64,000 nt of DNA from assembly GCF_008831285.2 (NCBI RefSeq), contig NC_045139.1, positions 6,039,204 through 6,103,203 on the forward strand, in the 5' to 3' direction. The notes under the pieces were generated by a model that had not been told where the DNA came from, did not search any database, and was given only the letters and a program-made list of their open reading frames with translations. The stretch is from Nymphaea colorata. Lineage: Eukaryota > Streptophyta > Magnoliopsida > Nymphaeales > Nymphaeaceae. Position numbers and translations under genes: made by a program. Positions 13,401 to 24,653 of this stretch are shown here, in pieces. How positions within the stretch are numbered: the first letter of the stretch is position 1; each line of letters opens with the position of its first letter.

Positions 13401-16400
13401 AAATATGTGAATTCTGCCTCTGATCTTCCATGTTTGTGGGAAAGTAGTGTTTACTGTTGATACAGGCTCTGTTGTTTAGAATAATTTGTTATGAATAACA
13501 AAATGGTTTTTGGTCCATGCTCCTCTTGACACTTTTTTTTGCTTTATTTATCAATTATCATTATCTCGGTGTTAAGCTTGTTACAATGGGGATCCAAATA
13601 GGATTGTAGTTTAAGATATTTTTTGGACTTGTTTTGTTGGGCTGTTTCTGGTTTAATTTTGCTGGAGGCTACATCTTTCACTAATTTCATTTATCCTGTT
13701 TTCATCTAAACAGTTGCATGCTTCATATAAGTGAGGTTCAAGGATGAACTGCCATGCTTTGTATCCAGAAGGTTCAAAACATACTATTGTGTTGTATCCT
13801 TCACTATGTCATCAAAATGCATCTAGGGTTATGGTTGAGCTCACCTGGCTCCTAGGGTTGGCTGTTCTTAGGTGAGCTGCCATTTGAGAATGCCTTGGTC
13901 GTAGCCTAGGCTTTTTTTCAAAGCAGTTACACTACAATCCCCCTCCTTTTCCCCTTCTGCTGTTCTGCTGTCAGGCATTCTTCTTATTCTTCTTCTTCTT
14001 CTGCTGTTGATGCTATTTTAGTGTAGATCTTCTTTTTCTTAATTTTTTTTTTATTTTTCATGTGATTGCATTAGGAACATATAGGTATATATTTGTACTT
14101 AGACTCACAATCTATGTCATAGATGCTGCAAATAGGCTGCCAAACTCGAGTTGGATGCCCTGTGGGGCGGCTGTTAGTGATTGAAGGTCACTACTTATTT
14201 TTGCTATAAGTTAGAACTTAGAAGATTTTGCATGTTCTAGAACTGCTATCACAGATATAGCGACATTTTCAAAAATATTGCGGTATGTATGAGAAAAACA
14301 AGTAAAATAAAAATATTGGAAAAATCTCAGCAAAAATGAATATTTTGTGACTTTTTAAGAATTTTTTTCGTGATTTTGGAAAAATTATTAGTTTTTCATT
14401 TATTTTATTTTTCTCTCTTTTTATATTTTTTGTACAATTTGCCGATATTTTTCTCAAAATTTTCCCGAGAAAAACAACTTTGCCAAAAAATAGCTGAGAA
14501 AACCTTGCCAATATTTTCCTGAGAACAATATTTGTGACAATGTCTAGAACATGATGCTAGATTGTGAATGTGTCCTGTTTATGATATGTACCTATAATCT
14601 TTAGCTGTTCAACTTTTTCAATTTGTCTTTTCAAATTTTAGTGATGTTTACTATTATTTTATGAAATGTTTGATGTGAGTATTTTCATGCGTTTGAGTTG
14701 TTTTATTTTAGGTTTTTTGTTGAGAAATGCTTCCGGTTTGATGCTTTTATAAATTCATATTGCATGTTATTGGTTTACATTGTCTTTTTTTGGACCACTT
14801 AATGTCCCTAGTGGCCCTAGTCCTGCCTACTCTGGGTATGACTTAATTTTTAAGCTGCACCTTTGCAGTTTTAACAGCATTGCTTGCTTATACCTAGCGA
14901 CTTAATATCTATACTGCTACATTTTTAACAATGTAGACCACTCATACCTGGCAAGTGGCAACTTAGCACTTCACTTGTTTTGGAGACTTCACTTGATTCA
15001 ATCAATACCTAGGCTGCCACTGGTGCTTTTAGCAACATGGATCCCTCATACCTGTTCCACACCGTGCATATTGCATCTGTGCTTACTGCTGATGCGTATG
15101 CCTGTCTGCAGATAGTCAATCTCTTCCATGAATATGGCTGTAGTTAAATTACTCCTTCCTGTTAATTTGAGCTCCACGTTTTTTTTTTTTTTTAAATCTC
15201 AAATGTTTTCTGTTTCGAATGTCGGAAGTGACCTTTTAGAAAATCCACTTCTTGGAAATTTTGATAATTGGTTGCTTATTCGGTATCTATTTCTCGTTTT
15301 TGTCTTTGAGCAGGAAATTGGTATTTAAGATGCTACACAGGTCCTAGTTGTTCCATTTTTTGCAATATTTTAAGGTAAATTCTGATTCATAATGATATGT
15401 AACAAATAGTTTCTGGTTTTCATGGGTAGATCTCTTGGTCCATTTCCAGCTGGTGTTATTCTTCATTCTTATCTTGGATCAGCGGAGATGGTTCCTAGCT
15501 TGGCAAAGCTTGGGGCTTATTTTTCTTTCTCTGGCTTTCTTACATCAATGAATGTACGGAAAGCAAAGAAGATGCTTAAGTCAGTAAGTTGGGATTTCTC
15601 ATAATAAGAAGTTACATGATTGATTGTTCAAATTTATCTATATAGTGCAACTTCCTAAATTTCAGGTTTTTGTAGGTACCCACCGAAAGAATCCTGCTAG
15701 AGACAGATGCTCCTGATGCATTACCGCAGTCAGATATGGGTTCTCTTAAATGGGTTCCAGGTGATGCGAATGCACCACCACAGCCTGAACATCAAAGCAT
15801 AGAGTCTCGGGCCATCTCAAACAAAGCACTTAATCATCCTGCTAATATTTTCACCGTGAGTATTTTATGCATGTCAAGTGGTTGACAGAATGATATCTTT
15901 TGATCTGTCTTGCAAGCATATACAATAGCTTCTAGATACATCAATCTTCGTGATTAAAGTCTTTTAGTTTTTTTTTTTTTTTCTGAAGTATATTCCTCTA
16001 ATTAATTCCTAATGTGTCCAATTGTCCAATTCCTGTGGTTGGACCCATTGCCTATGCTGTCAATTTCAACGGTTTGTGAATTGCTTAGAGAGGGAATATC
16101 ATGCCAGAATTTACATCTTGGGTACATTGAATAATTTGAAAAACAGGCCAGGAGCACAAGGAAAAAATGTCACCCCTAATCAGAGTAGCATGACAATATC
16201 CCCTATATTTGCTTTATGTGGTCTATCAAAGGCTTCTGCTGTTCAATCTTCTGGTGTCATGTGGTTGGCATTTACAGCACGTCAGCATGTTTGTAAGGGA
16301 AATCATCTGGATGATTAATTTCTATATGATGGTATTTTGGTGCAGGTTAGGTTTCAATTTGTTTATGTTATATTCAATGTTCAAGACCTACTAATGATGA

Positions 16401-16963
16401 AATAGTTAACAATATCACATCTAAAATTAGCAACTATAATCTTTTATTCTTCTCACAGCAGTGAGGTAACAATCCTAATCAGTTTCTTAGTTTCGGTCTT
16501 GTAAAATATTTCCTTAACGATAAGTGCTGTCAGATAATTTCCTTGAACACATGGATAATGGAAAATGAGGGAAATTTATGCAATTCTGGTAGTATGACAT
16601 ACACATATGTCTACAAATATTCAATATCTCATATTATATAGTTTTTTTCCTTAGTTAAAAACCATTTAAGAATGCATGATAAATTCAAGATTCAAAAACC
16701 CTTTAGTGACTATAATTTGATTATATATTTGTTCTTTTTCAGTTAAAAGTCATTCAAGAATGCATGACAAATTCAGATTTCGAAACATTTATTGACTATG
16801 ATTTGATTATATATTTGTTTGAAAAGCAATGACACTGAAAGAGTATTTTCAGGTTCTAAACTATGTGGCATCAATGTTAGAGATTCCAGCTGAAGAACTT
16901 GCCGAGACAAGCTACAGTAATGCCCTGAGATTGTTCTCCTACCCTGGTTCAAAAATCTGTTGA
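10450..16963 (+). CDS. TatD family metal-dependent hydrolase/DNase, 8 exons, complete
   Basis: Exons 10450-10578, 10704-10777, 10903-10984, 11064-11114, 13298-13398, 15430-15583, 15676-15855 and 16853-16963 join in frame through GT-AG introns to give 293 aa. The protein is a TatD-type TIM-barrel metal hydrolase. Metal ligands are visible: HxH at H9/H11 (FDAHCHLQD), E95 (AAVGEIGLD), H133 (VSVHCVRAF), H158 (GVILHSYLGS) and D208 (LLETDAPDA). Family members use divalent metals and several are 3'-5' exonucleases or DNases. The blocks GPFPAGVILHSYLGSAE and GAYFSFSGFL resemble the plant TatD-related DNase group. The ATG follows directly after a GA tract and gives the family start; a second ATG two codons later (MRLFDAHCH) could also serve. 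Nothing is missing from the active site. The in-vivo substrate in plants is unknown to me. Confidence 0.95.
11115..13297 (+). other. TatD intron 4 (about 2.2 kb)
   Basis: This AT-rich intron carries an (AAG)n array at 12809-12854, a (GT)n tract near 12356-12374 and a diverged local duplication of AAAGAAAC-TTTTT-type sequence at about 11340-11480. No gene is seen. Confidence 0.8.
12809..12854. repeat. (AGA)n microsatellite in TatD intron 4
   Basis: A perfect trinucleotide array of about 15 units, followed by A-rich imperfect GAA/AAAG sequence to about 12960. Confidence 0.95.
13399..15429 (+). other. TatD intron 5 (about 2.0 kb)
   Basis: The intron runs from GTAAAT to the acceptor GGGTAG. It holds a short inverted-repeat element at 14262-14544 (separate entry), a CTTCTT-type tract near 13980-14010 and a T-run at about 15180-15194. 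The acceptor is poor in pyrimidines, but it is the one that keeps the frame and gives QSLGPFPAG. Confidence 0.75.
14262..14544. mobile_element. MITE-like element with terminal inverted repeats in TatD intron 5
   Basis: The left end reads GACATTTTCAAAAATATTG. The reverse complement of the right end reads GACATTGTCACAAATATTG, so 17 of 19 positions match. The interior is AT-rich, noncoding and full of GAGAAAA/TTTTCTC words. TCTAGAAC occurs on both sides (14236 and 14542), but I could not define a clean target-site duplication. Superfamily is not assigned. Confidence 0.6.
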
Positions 16964-18714
16964 AGTTGTGCAAGTGTAGTACTTTCAATATTCTGTAAGC
17001 AGGTATGCTTTTCCTTTACTGCTCGTGGCATAACTCCATGATCTTAATTTGCGATCCCAATGCTAGTTAATCGGCTCTGTCTGCCCCTTGTACAGTGCCA
17101 CAGACGGACTCCTGTAAGAAATTAAACTACATCTTCTCGGATTTGGCAACACATCATGACACCTCCAAAAAATTGTATATTTTTTGGTGTTTTTATCAGT
17201 TACTAACGGAAACTCTCAGTAGCTAAAATTCATCTGTAAAACTAAACAGTAACTAAGCTGGATCATTTGTGTAAATAGTCCATAAATTTATCCATCCAGC
17301 ATGTGCCACATTCCTTTTCGGATTAGTAATTTTAATGGTCAATGACTCTGCTTGCATTAAAATTCAGTTTGCATGCATGGGATGTTGCTACTGGGACCAA
17401 GTACAGGCGGAAAGGCAGGACAGTGCCGGCTACCCTCAGATCAATGGATGTTCCCCTTTGAGTGGAGTGTCCATTTTGCCCCAGAAACAATGGTTGCATT
17501 GTTTTTCCTGTTCCTGAGACACAAGGAAAGGAAGTGTTCCGTCCCTGGCTTCCCGCGGAACAGGAATCAAACGCTCTGGCAGGAGCGCATTTATTTATTT
17601 GGCGTTTGTGGCAGGTTCTGCCGACAAATAGGGGTCCTAAAGGGGAGAAGCTTGATCCTGCCAATGCCATATGGTTGCCTAAAGATAATGTGGAGCCGGT
17701 ACTACTGGAAAAACTATTTTTATTTTTTAATAGTTAAACTTAATTTAAACTAACTTTTAATTGAGAAAGAAGATGGGCGGGCTGATCCACATCGATGGAC
17801 AAGGCAAACAATACCAGTATTGATTGGCAATTCATGAGAGGTTGAAACCGCGTCCCTTGGGGATTTATTAAAATCGTTCTCATTTTAGGACTAATTTGAC
17901 AAAATTTTGAAGTTTCAAGGTCCTTTTTGAAACAATTATGCTTTGTGTTTAAAATAAAAGCCTAGACACGTAAGATGAGTTTTAGAAGCCGAAAGTACCC
18001 AACTCTGCAAGTTTAAAATCTCACCAAATTTGTTCACACATCTAACGTAACATTTTTTCTTTTAGATTCATAATATTTTGGCTGTAAAATCACATGCATA
18101 AAGTGAACCACGGAAACCGTCCAATGCAATCCTTGCAAACGCGACAACTCCTTGCCTTGTGTTCGTCAATCAGATTGGTTTACCCGCAAAGGCAGCTCTC
18201 CTGCCGACGTCCGTTGCAAAAGATTCCTCTCGGCCAGGCCTGTACCTCCCTAGAAGCCCACACATTTACGTACCCTCCGGAGCAATCATATTTGCAGTCA
18301 TTTTCCGCAGTTTTCCTGAAGAATCCGTGGTGACCGGTTTCAAAGTTCAAGCAAGTGTCAAAGTCTCCGTTCCGTCCGATTCGTTCGAGACAGGCCCCTT
18401 TCCTCCCGCTTCTCGACAAACGTAATCCGGACGTACGGGAAATGAATACGACGACCTCGACGCAGATCTTCAGCCGTTGTCGTTCAATTATCGCAGGTTT
18501 CATGTTCTCAGGCAACGAGCAAGCGAAAGGGATCTGTCTATGGATCCGTAGATGCTGTTCTTTTACTGAATCTGTAGGGACGACGACCATGAGAGCGAGT
18601 CTTTGGACTCTCTCTGTGTTTGAAAAACTTTATTCGTAAAGCTTTTATACCTACCAACATCCAATTAAGTACTGGAATGTTAAACTTTATTAATTAGATT
18701 TCTTGAACTCTTTT

Positions 18715-19390
18715 TCTGTAGATTGCGCGGTAGCATGTATCATAAACAAAACTAGATTATGATGGGATGTCTCACATGTTCCTGCAGGTTGGTTTCGCAT
18801 TAAAGTTCGTTAGCATGTAAAATTTTGACCAAACTAGTTAAATAAAACGTCACTAAATTATTAGGACTGAGGTTTTGTTGGGTATAGCAATCTATTGGTT
18901 TTTGTTTAAACGATCAATTTGAACATGAGAAATTGCTTCAAAAATCACTGCAATATGGTCAGTCTCGGGTTTTCCTAGATTCAATCAACTCTGACATAAA
19001 TAGCTGATCCGACCAGCATTGGATCCAGATTTGGAATCTTATGCAAGTCTGACTGGCTCAAAGTACCAAACGTACATTCATCTCGATTTAGACTTTCGAG
19101 AGACTCTCAGATGCCAGACTACCATATTCAGATTTGATTGCTGACTCAAGTCAGATGAATCTGATCCATTCATATCTCCAACCAAAACAAGCGAACGGAA
19201 ACTCTATAAGGTAAAGTTTGGATGACACTGTAAAAAAACCGGCGTCTAATTTGTGAAAACTAAATTTTGTTTAAACCTTAATCAGCTTTTGGAACCTCGT
19301 TTTGTCTCTTTTGAGAGCGCTATTGGCTCAAAACTTGATTTTTTATAATCTCAGTTTCGACCATCATCTAAACATGCCTTAAACAACATT
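18715..19390. repeat. Direct duplication, copy 1 (partner at 20600-21480)
   Basis: Ordered shared words with copy 2 include ATGTATCA(T/C)AAACAAAA, GGGTTTTCCTAGATTC, TTGGATCCA(G/A)ATTTG, GTTCGAGAGACT-like, TAATTTGTGAAAAC and TTTTTTATAATCTC. The copies differ by many substitutions and indels, so the event is old. No coding frame spans it. Confidence 0.75.
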
Positions 19391-20119
19391 TTGGAGTCCC
19401 AAACACCCCTTAAGTAATCAGCATGACTGCTGCTAGTGATGATTTTGAACCAAGTGGAACAAAACTTGAAAACACGCTCAGTCCTCATTTTTTTCTACTT
19501 AATCTTCACAATCTCCAATGGTCCAGTGCCGGAATTAAACTCACAAATTTTACTTTATTTACACACAGAAACTTCATTAATTTTCAGTTTTTTACATGTG
19601 AGTGCCTCCTTCGCGTTTGAAATTCAAACTTAGAGTATCATCTTATCCAGAACTTTCTGGATCTACCGCTGCAATGATCCAGTTCAATCAATCTGCAATG
19701 CCCTTTTCAATTTAATTATTACACGAGAAAGCTGCATTGCCTTTGTATGCATCCAGGGTTTGAGTTGGACCGGACCGGATCCAGACAGAAGAGTGTTTTG
19801 GGCTGCCCAATTAAAAACTCTGGCTTGACACCTAAAATGGGATAAGGATATACCGAAATCTCACAACTGAGTGGTGTAGAATCCAGTTTCTGATTAAGAT
19901 CTGCAGATTTTAGGTATGGTCATACAAAACATGATTCCCTATCTTGTTGTATAGACTGGTCCTGTTTTTGGTTATTTTAATATGTACAAGATTTTTACCT
20001 TTTTGTCTTATTATTGTTCGGCGATCAAAAGTAGATGGTTGGCCACAGTCGCTAATGGAGTGTGCCACGTTAGAGAACATGAGAAAATCCTCCAACCAGA
20101 TCCATGGCATTTGGTACCG

Positions 20120-20300
20120 AGGGGCATAATGTAGTTGGTCAGACTAACAGACCGGTGAAAGTTCGACATACCATGGCTATTACTCATTTAAATTGTAAAT
20201 GGTTGATATATAACACTTTAGTTGACGGGTGCCCAGTTCACGACTCAAATCTCAAAGCAGCCCTAAACCTCAAAGGCAGAGGTAAAAAAAGAAAAAGGGT
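20120..20300 (+). mobile_element. tRNA-derived SINE candidate, copy 1
   Basis: The head AGGGGCATAATGTAGTTGG resembles a tRNA A box, and AAGTTCGACATACCATGG some 40 nt later resembles a B box. The element aligns with a second copy at 42054-42234 through the whole of about 180 bp, including GATATA-AA-CACT-TAGT and the A-rich end. It is too diverged to be a working tRNA gene. Confidence 0.55.
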
Positions 20301-20599
20301 AAGCTTTGTACAGTATCTTATCAGATTATACTAAAGACCGACCAACTTGCTGATGCTTCCAACATGCAATGCGACTACAAACATTGTACAAGTGATTTTT
20401 GTTTTTTTGTTTCAGATTCTTTCTTATAAGCATTTATGTTTGTTATAAATTCAAATTGGCATTACATTTACTTTCTTCTTTTTTCCCCAGGAGAGCCGCT
20501 CTTTAATGGAAGAGGTGATCGATCAGGTAATCTATCATATTCTTGGAAGATATTCTATTAAAGAAGTTGGATTGTTGAACATTTAGCCTCCTTCTTCCG

Positions 20600-21480
20600 G
20601 TAGATTCCGTGGCTAAGATGTATCACAAACAAAATTAGGTTATAAATTTATAATGGGGTATCTCACTTGTCCCTGCCGGTTGCTTTCGCATCAAAATCCA
20701 TTAGCTTGTAAAATTTTGAGAAAATTAATTAAATACAAGTTCACGATACCACCAAATTATTTGGGACTCATGATTTCTCAGTTGTACATAACAACATATT
20801 AGTTTTTGATTACATTTGAAAATAAGCAATTGATCCAAAACCCACTGCCATAAGGCCAGCTTGGGTTTTCCTAGATTCTATCAAGTCTGACACATATATG
20901 CTGACCTGATGTGACCAGCTTTGGATCCAAATTTGAAATCGTATGTGTCTCACTTGCTCTAAGTACTATACGTACACTTATAAAAATTTAGAAGTTCGAG
21001 AGACTGTTAGATGCCACACTGCCATGTTCATGTTAATTGAGACCTTCAACCACAACACAAGCAAGAAACCTTTAAGGGATTGCTTGGCAACAACAATATT
21101 ATGCTACTATCCTACAAACACTTGTCTGCTTTATTTTTTTGAACAGATTCATCAGACAGAAACAATATAATATATTATTGAAGCCAAACAGCCTTCAAAC
21201 AGCCTTCAAAGTAAAATTTGGGACTGCACCCCAGAATATGTCGTTTAATTTGTGAAAACAAAGTTTTATTTAAACTTGGTTATTTAATCAGTTTTTTTTT
21301 TTTTAAAAAAAACCGGGTTTGTGTGTTTGTGAGGCACACTGTCGAGAACAACATTTTCAATGAAAAACTTGGAGGGGGCCAGGTTATTCGCTTCATTTTG
21401 CGAGTGCCATTTTGTTCAAACTTTGTTTTTTATAATCTCGGTTTTGACCGTCATTCAAACACTCTACGCGATATGAGAAG
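20600..21480. repeat. Direct duplication, copy 2 (partner at 18715-19390)
   Basis: This copy is longer than copy 1 because of inserted segments, including a T-run at about 21291-21304 and about 70 bp around 21320-21390. The order of shared words is the same as in copy 1. The two copies are about 1.2 kb apart. They could be LTR-like ends or a plain segmental duplication; I found no polyprotein between them. Confidence 0.7.
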
Positions 21481-22439
21481 CATGAATGCTGTTACTGCTA
21501 ATCGGACTAAAGTGAAAAGAAAAAAAAGAAGGCAATAAAACCTTCCTGCAAATAAAAGAAAAGAAACATAAATTAAAAGATTTTGGAAGAAGACGAGGAC
21601 TGATGTGGTCCAGTAATGAGGAAAACAAGCAGAAAAACTTCAAGAAATTTCTCAATTACTGATCCACCTCCATTATTAAAACAAAGCTCTAGTTCACAAC
21701 GTAAAGGGTACTAATAAATTCTCATTCCAAATTAATGCTACAAGCCAAGGAAGCAGTGGATAGCCTTCGACTTCTTGTGGGCAGCCATGGCTCGTGTCAG
21801 GAAAAAGATAATGCAAATTATACATATATTCACCCCAAAACATCTTTGCATTGAGATAGATTCACGTACCTCTCATCTTTGAAGATGGTCGCTGCCTGAC
21901 TCTGTGTTCTAAGGAGGCTACAATCTCACGTAATGGAGAACCTTCCATCTTCACAGCCCTCTTCAAGATTCTCACACATTCTCTCCGTTATCTGCCTCTA
22001 TCTTTTTTCCACCTTTGTATTACTGTATATCTGTTTCCATAACTACCACATTGGTAGCCGGTTTATACTGTTAAGCAACACATTTGAGTTGTTATGTGGG
22101 TTTTAGATCCTGCTCAATCATGAAGGATCCAGATCCAAAAGATCCAACAGTATAGAAATACATCCAATAGGTTTTACTGCTGGTCCGAGGAGGGTTTAGG
22201 TTCCAGTCTTGTTCAAACTCATTTACAAAAAAGATGGGTACTTAGTACATCTACTATATATTTTCCACCTAATCAGATCTTTTCTCGGGTTCAGTTCGAA
22301 GTCGAGTACACTGATAACATTTGTTAAAAAAGGAGGATGGTCATTTCTCCAAAACTAAATAGTTTTTCATTGAAGCAATTAGAGAGAGGAAAGAAAAATT
22401 ATAAGCACAATTAGAGGAAGGAGGAGACTGCTTATGAAT

Positions 22440-23150
22440 CTAGCGCTCTTTGGTGCGATCGGCAATGTTCATGATGAGATCAACAAAGGCGCAGATGATG
22501 AATCTATGAGCGTGCTTCTCATTAAGCCTCAGGTAGCATTGCAGCAGCTCCTGCAGGCCAGACCACTCTCTGATGTCGAGAGCTTCCACCATCTCCTCCA
22601 TGGACGCCCTGAAATCCTGAAACGGGTCCTCGGAATTCACCGACAACGAAACGCTCTCCTCGCGGAGCGGCAACCTTTCTCCCTTTCCGAGCTCGAAGAC
22701 GCCATCACCGTCCCCACTGATGCCGCTGCCGCTGCCGCCATCACTACCATCTTCCTTCTCCCTTTTGCCTTCTTCCAGGATGGAGTTGGTGGTGCAGGGA
22801 GAGAAGAAGAAGCGCTTCGAGCTCAGGCTCCTTGCCAAGCTGTCGAGGGCGCAGTCCGACGACGAGGCCGCTGACGAGGAGCATGGCTCGGCGGAGGATT
22901 CGTCGAAGGAGGTGGAGTCACGAGCTGGAAGGAGGTGGTGGTGGCAGCAACGGTCGGTATGGTTGTTCTCTGTTTCTCGTTGTTGCTCTGCTTTGCCGAG
23001 GTGGATGGAGTTGAAGTCGTTGTAGAGGTCATCGGCGGCGAGGCGGAAGGAGTCGGTCTGGGATTCGTGGACACAGAGGCAGGTCTGCGCCCGGGGAGGG
23101 AGAGTGCAGAGGCTTTGGTGGAGAGCTTTAATGGAGGACTTCATCATCAT
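22440..23150 (-). CDS. OVATE family protein (OFP), intronless transcriptional repressor
   Basis: The frame encodes 236 aa from the first of three consecutive ATG codons (23150, 23147, 23144) to a stop at 22440-22442. A C-terminal OVATE domain covers roughly residues 170-229: SVNSEDPFQDFRASMEEM, the core ELLQCYLRLNEKHAHRF, then FVDLIMNI. The middle segment RFFFSP-TTNSILEE is typical of the OFP13/15/16/18-like group, and a single exon is usual for the family. OFPs are plant-specific nuclear repressors that bind TALE homeodomain proteins and influence organ shape and secondary wall formation. The N-terminal half is Ser/Cys/His-rich and low in complexity. The frame stays open up to a TTG at 23165, but the ATG cluster is the likely start. 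Several frames on the plus strand here are shadows. Confidence 0.93.
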   Translation of the reverse strand: MMMKSSIKALHQSLCTLPPRAQTCLCVHESQTDSFRLAADDLYNDFNSIHLGKAEQQRETENNHTDRCCHHHLLPARDSTSFDESSAEPCSSSAASSSDCALDSLARSLSSKRFFFSPCTTNSILEEGKREKEDGSDGGSGSGISGDGDGVFELGKGERLPLREESVSLSVNSEDPFQDFRASMEEMVEALDIREWSGLQELLQCYLRLNEKHAHRFIICAFVDLIMNIADRTKER

Positions 23151-23231
23151 CTGTGGCTTGCCCAATTGAATCTGATGGCTATCAAGCCCTGAGAGAAGCC
23201 TGAGTTCCTACCGATTGATACTAATAAATGG

Positions 23232-23233
<2 letters not shown>

Positions 23234-23269
<36 letters not shown>
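23234..23269. repeat. (AG)n microsatellite in the OFP leader region
   Basis: About 18 AG units lie 85-120 nt upstream of the OFP start. Read on the OFP strand this is a (CT)n tract, a common feature of plant 5' leaders and core promoters. Confidence 0.9.
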
Positions 23270-23273
<4 letters not shown>

Positions 23274-23352
23274 TTTTTGTGTTCAAAGTTACAAATATAA
23301 AACAGACGATGGGTAAAAGATGTAATTTTTCATTTTGGGAGATCTTTATCAG

Positions 23353-23358
23353 TTTATA
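23353..23358 (-). promoter_or_regulatory. Candidate TATA box of the OFP gene
   Basis: The minus strand reads GGGTTATAAACTG here, about 203 nt upstream of the ATG and upstream of the CT tract. It is supported by motif and spacing only. Confidence 0.4.
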
Positions 23359-23639
23359 ACCCAAAAAAACTCAAATAAAAAAAAGAAAAATAATTCAATA
23401 AAACAATTGTTACAGCATTGAAGATAAATTAATGAAAGAAAATAAAACAAATTAGGCAAAATATCATTTACAAGCTGCAAGACATTACAGGTGAGGTCCA
23501 CTTTGCTATTCTTTTGAACCTGCAACAGCGCATGTGTCATGTCTTTGTTGCTTTACATCCACCAAGTAAAGACTGGATCGTTTTCTTGACAACACTACCA
23601 CATCCATATAAGGGTAAACAACGAGTATCGGCTCATGAA

Positions 23640-23935
23640 CTAGTTCAAGCCGAGCCATTTGCTTAATAAGTCGAGTTCAAGTTCATGAGTTGAATCGTTT
23701 AAATAATCGAGTTAAGTTCGAGCTCAACACGTAACTGTCGAGTCAAACTTGAGCCTTAATCGAGTTTGTCGAGCCTTAATCGAGTCGAGCTCAACACGTA
23801 ACTGCCGACTCAAGCTCAAACTGCTTCTGTTAAGCTATCCTCGAGCTCGAACCGAGTAAACCTCAAGGTTTCATTAGTCGAGCCGAGCTCAAGCTGACTG
23901 AACTCAAGCTCTACTCGGCTGGAGTTCACCCCATA
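23640..23935. repeat. Degenerate GAGCTCAAG/CGAGTT-rich repeat
   Basis: Many near-copies of CGAGCTCAAC, GAGTCGAGCTC and TTCAAG occur in about 300 bp, including a repeated AGCTCAACACGTAACTG (about 23721 and 23788). It is noncoding. The word composition resembles segments near 1.2-1.7 kb and the three repeat copies beside the HMA genes. Confidence 0.6.
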
Positions 23936-24445
23936 TTTAGCAATTTAGATCGGAATGCTTTTTAAAGCTTCAATTTTTCAGATATTCTCACCCAACAATA
24001 ATTAATTGTAAATTTGAAACCTCTACATATACATGTTGAAGGAGGATAAGAAAGTCATTTTTATATGCACATGTAAACTGTAAAGTATACTGGCAAGTAT
24101 GATCCTGTGCACCCACAAATGACAAGCCGACACAATCATCAGAGAAAATAATACTACATCGGTACACATTGGTGTCTTTTCCCTTTCATATGATCCAAGT
24201 AGGTCAAGAATTCAATACGCAGAATAACCAAAGCTAGAGTTGGCCGGATTAATTTGAGCATGTATAAAATTCAAGGAGAAATACGCACTTTCCGGCTGGA
24301 CCTCCGGCAGGCAGCTCTCCCTGCAGAAGCACATCCCAGCCAGTGGTACCGACCAGGACCGTTGGGTATGACGCCGATTTGTCTGATAAAGTTGATACCT
24401 CGCACACCAATTGTGGATTCAATTATCCTCACAGTAGGTCGGCTC

Positions 24446-24447
<2 letters not shown>

Positions 24448-24488
<41 letters not shown>
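24448..24488. repeat. (AT)n microsatellite
   Basis: A perfect array of about 20 AT units. Confidence 0.97.
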
Positions 24489-24490
<2 letters not shown>

Positions 24491-24607
24491 ATAAAAAGGG
24501 CTGTTATTAATTTGAAAAGAAAGCATTAGTGGACACATAGTATAGTTGATGCAGATATGAAACTATTATCTGGTGAAGAAGGTCAACTCCCCAAAGGCAA
24601 CTATGGC

Positions 24608-24653
24608 AGCAGACGGCCTTTTTAGGTAGCAAAACCTAAAAAGGATAGCTGCT
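24608..24653. other. Short hairpin (inverted repeat)
   Basis: CCTTTTTAGGT at 24617-24627 is perfectly complementary to ACCTAAAAAGG at 24634-24644, with a 6-nt loop. After an internal mismatch, AGCAG (24608-24612) pairs with CTGCT (24649-24653), and weaker pairing may extend outward. It could be the centre of a MITE or a small RNA hairpin; the sequence alone does not decide. Confidence 0.5.

Larger units (their letters stand above)
16964..22439. other. TatD-OFP intergenic region
   Basis: No confident gene. Two less AT-rich islands (about 17380-17700 and 18090-18640) hold overlapping frames of 60-136 codons on both strands, with no motif that favours one. The rest contains a diverged direct duplication (18715-19390 and 20600-21480) and a SINE candidate (20120-20300), listed separately. 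21480-22430 shows nothing recognisable. Confidence 0.5.

Noticed and set aside
20120-20300. Functional tRNA gene
   Set aside because: The A and B boxes are only approximate, no cloverleaf can be drawn, and the same degenerate head recurs at 42.05 kb as part of a longer repeat.
22440-23165. Extended OFP start at 23165
   Set aside because: That position is TTG, not ATG. Three consecutive ATG codons follow five codons later and give a family-like start.
22434-23192. Several plus-strand frames of 60-146 codons
   Set aside because: They lie antisense to the OVATE family gene and exist because that GC-rich exon has few stops in other frames.
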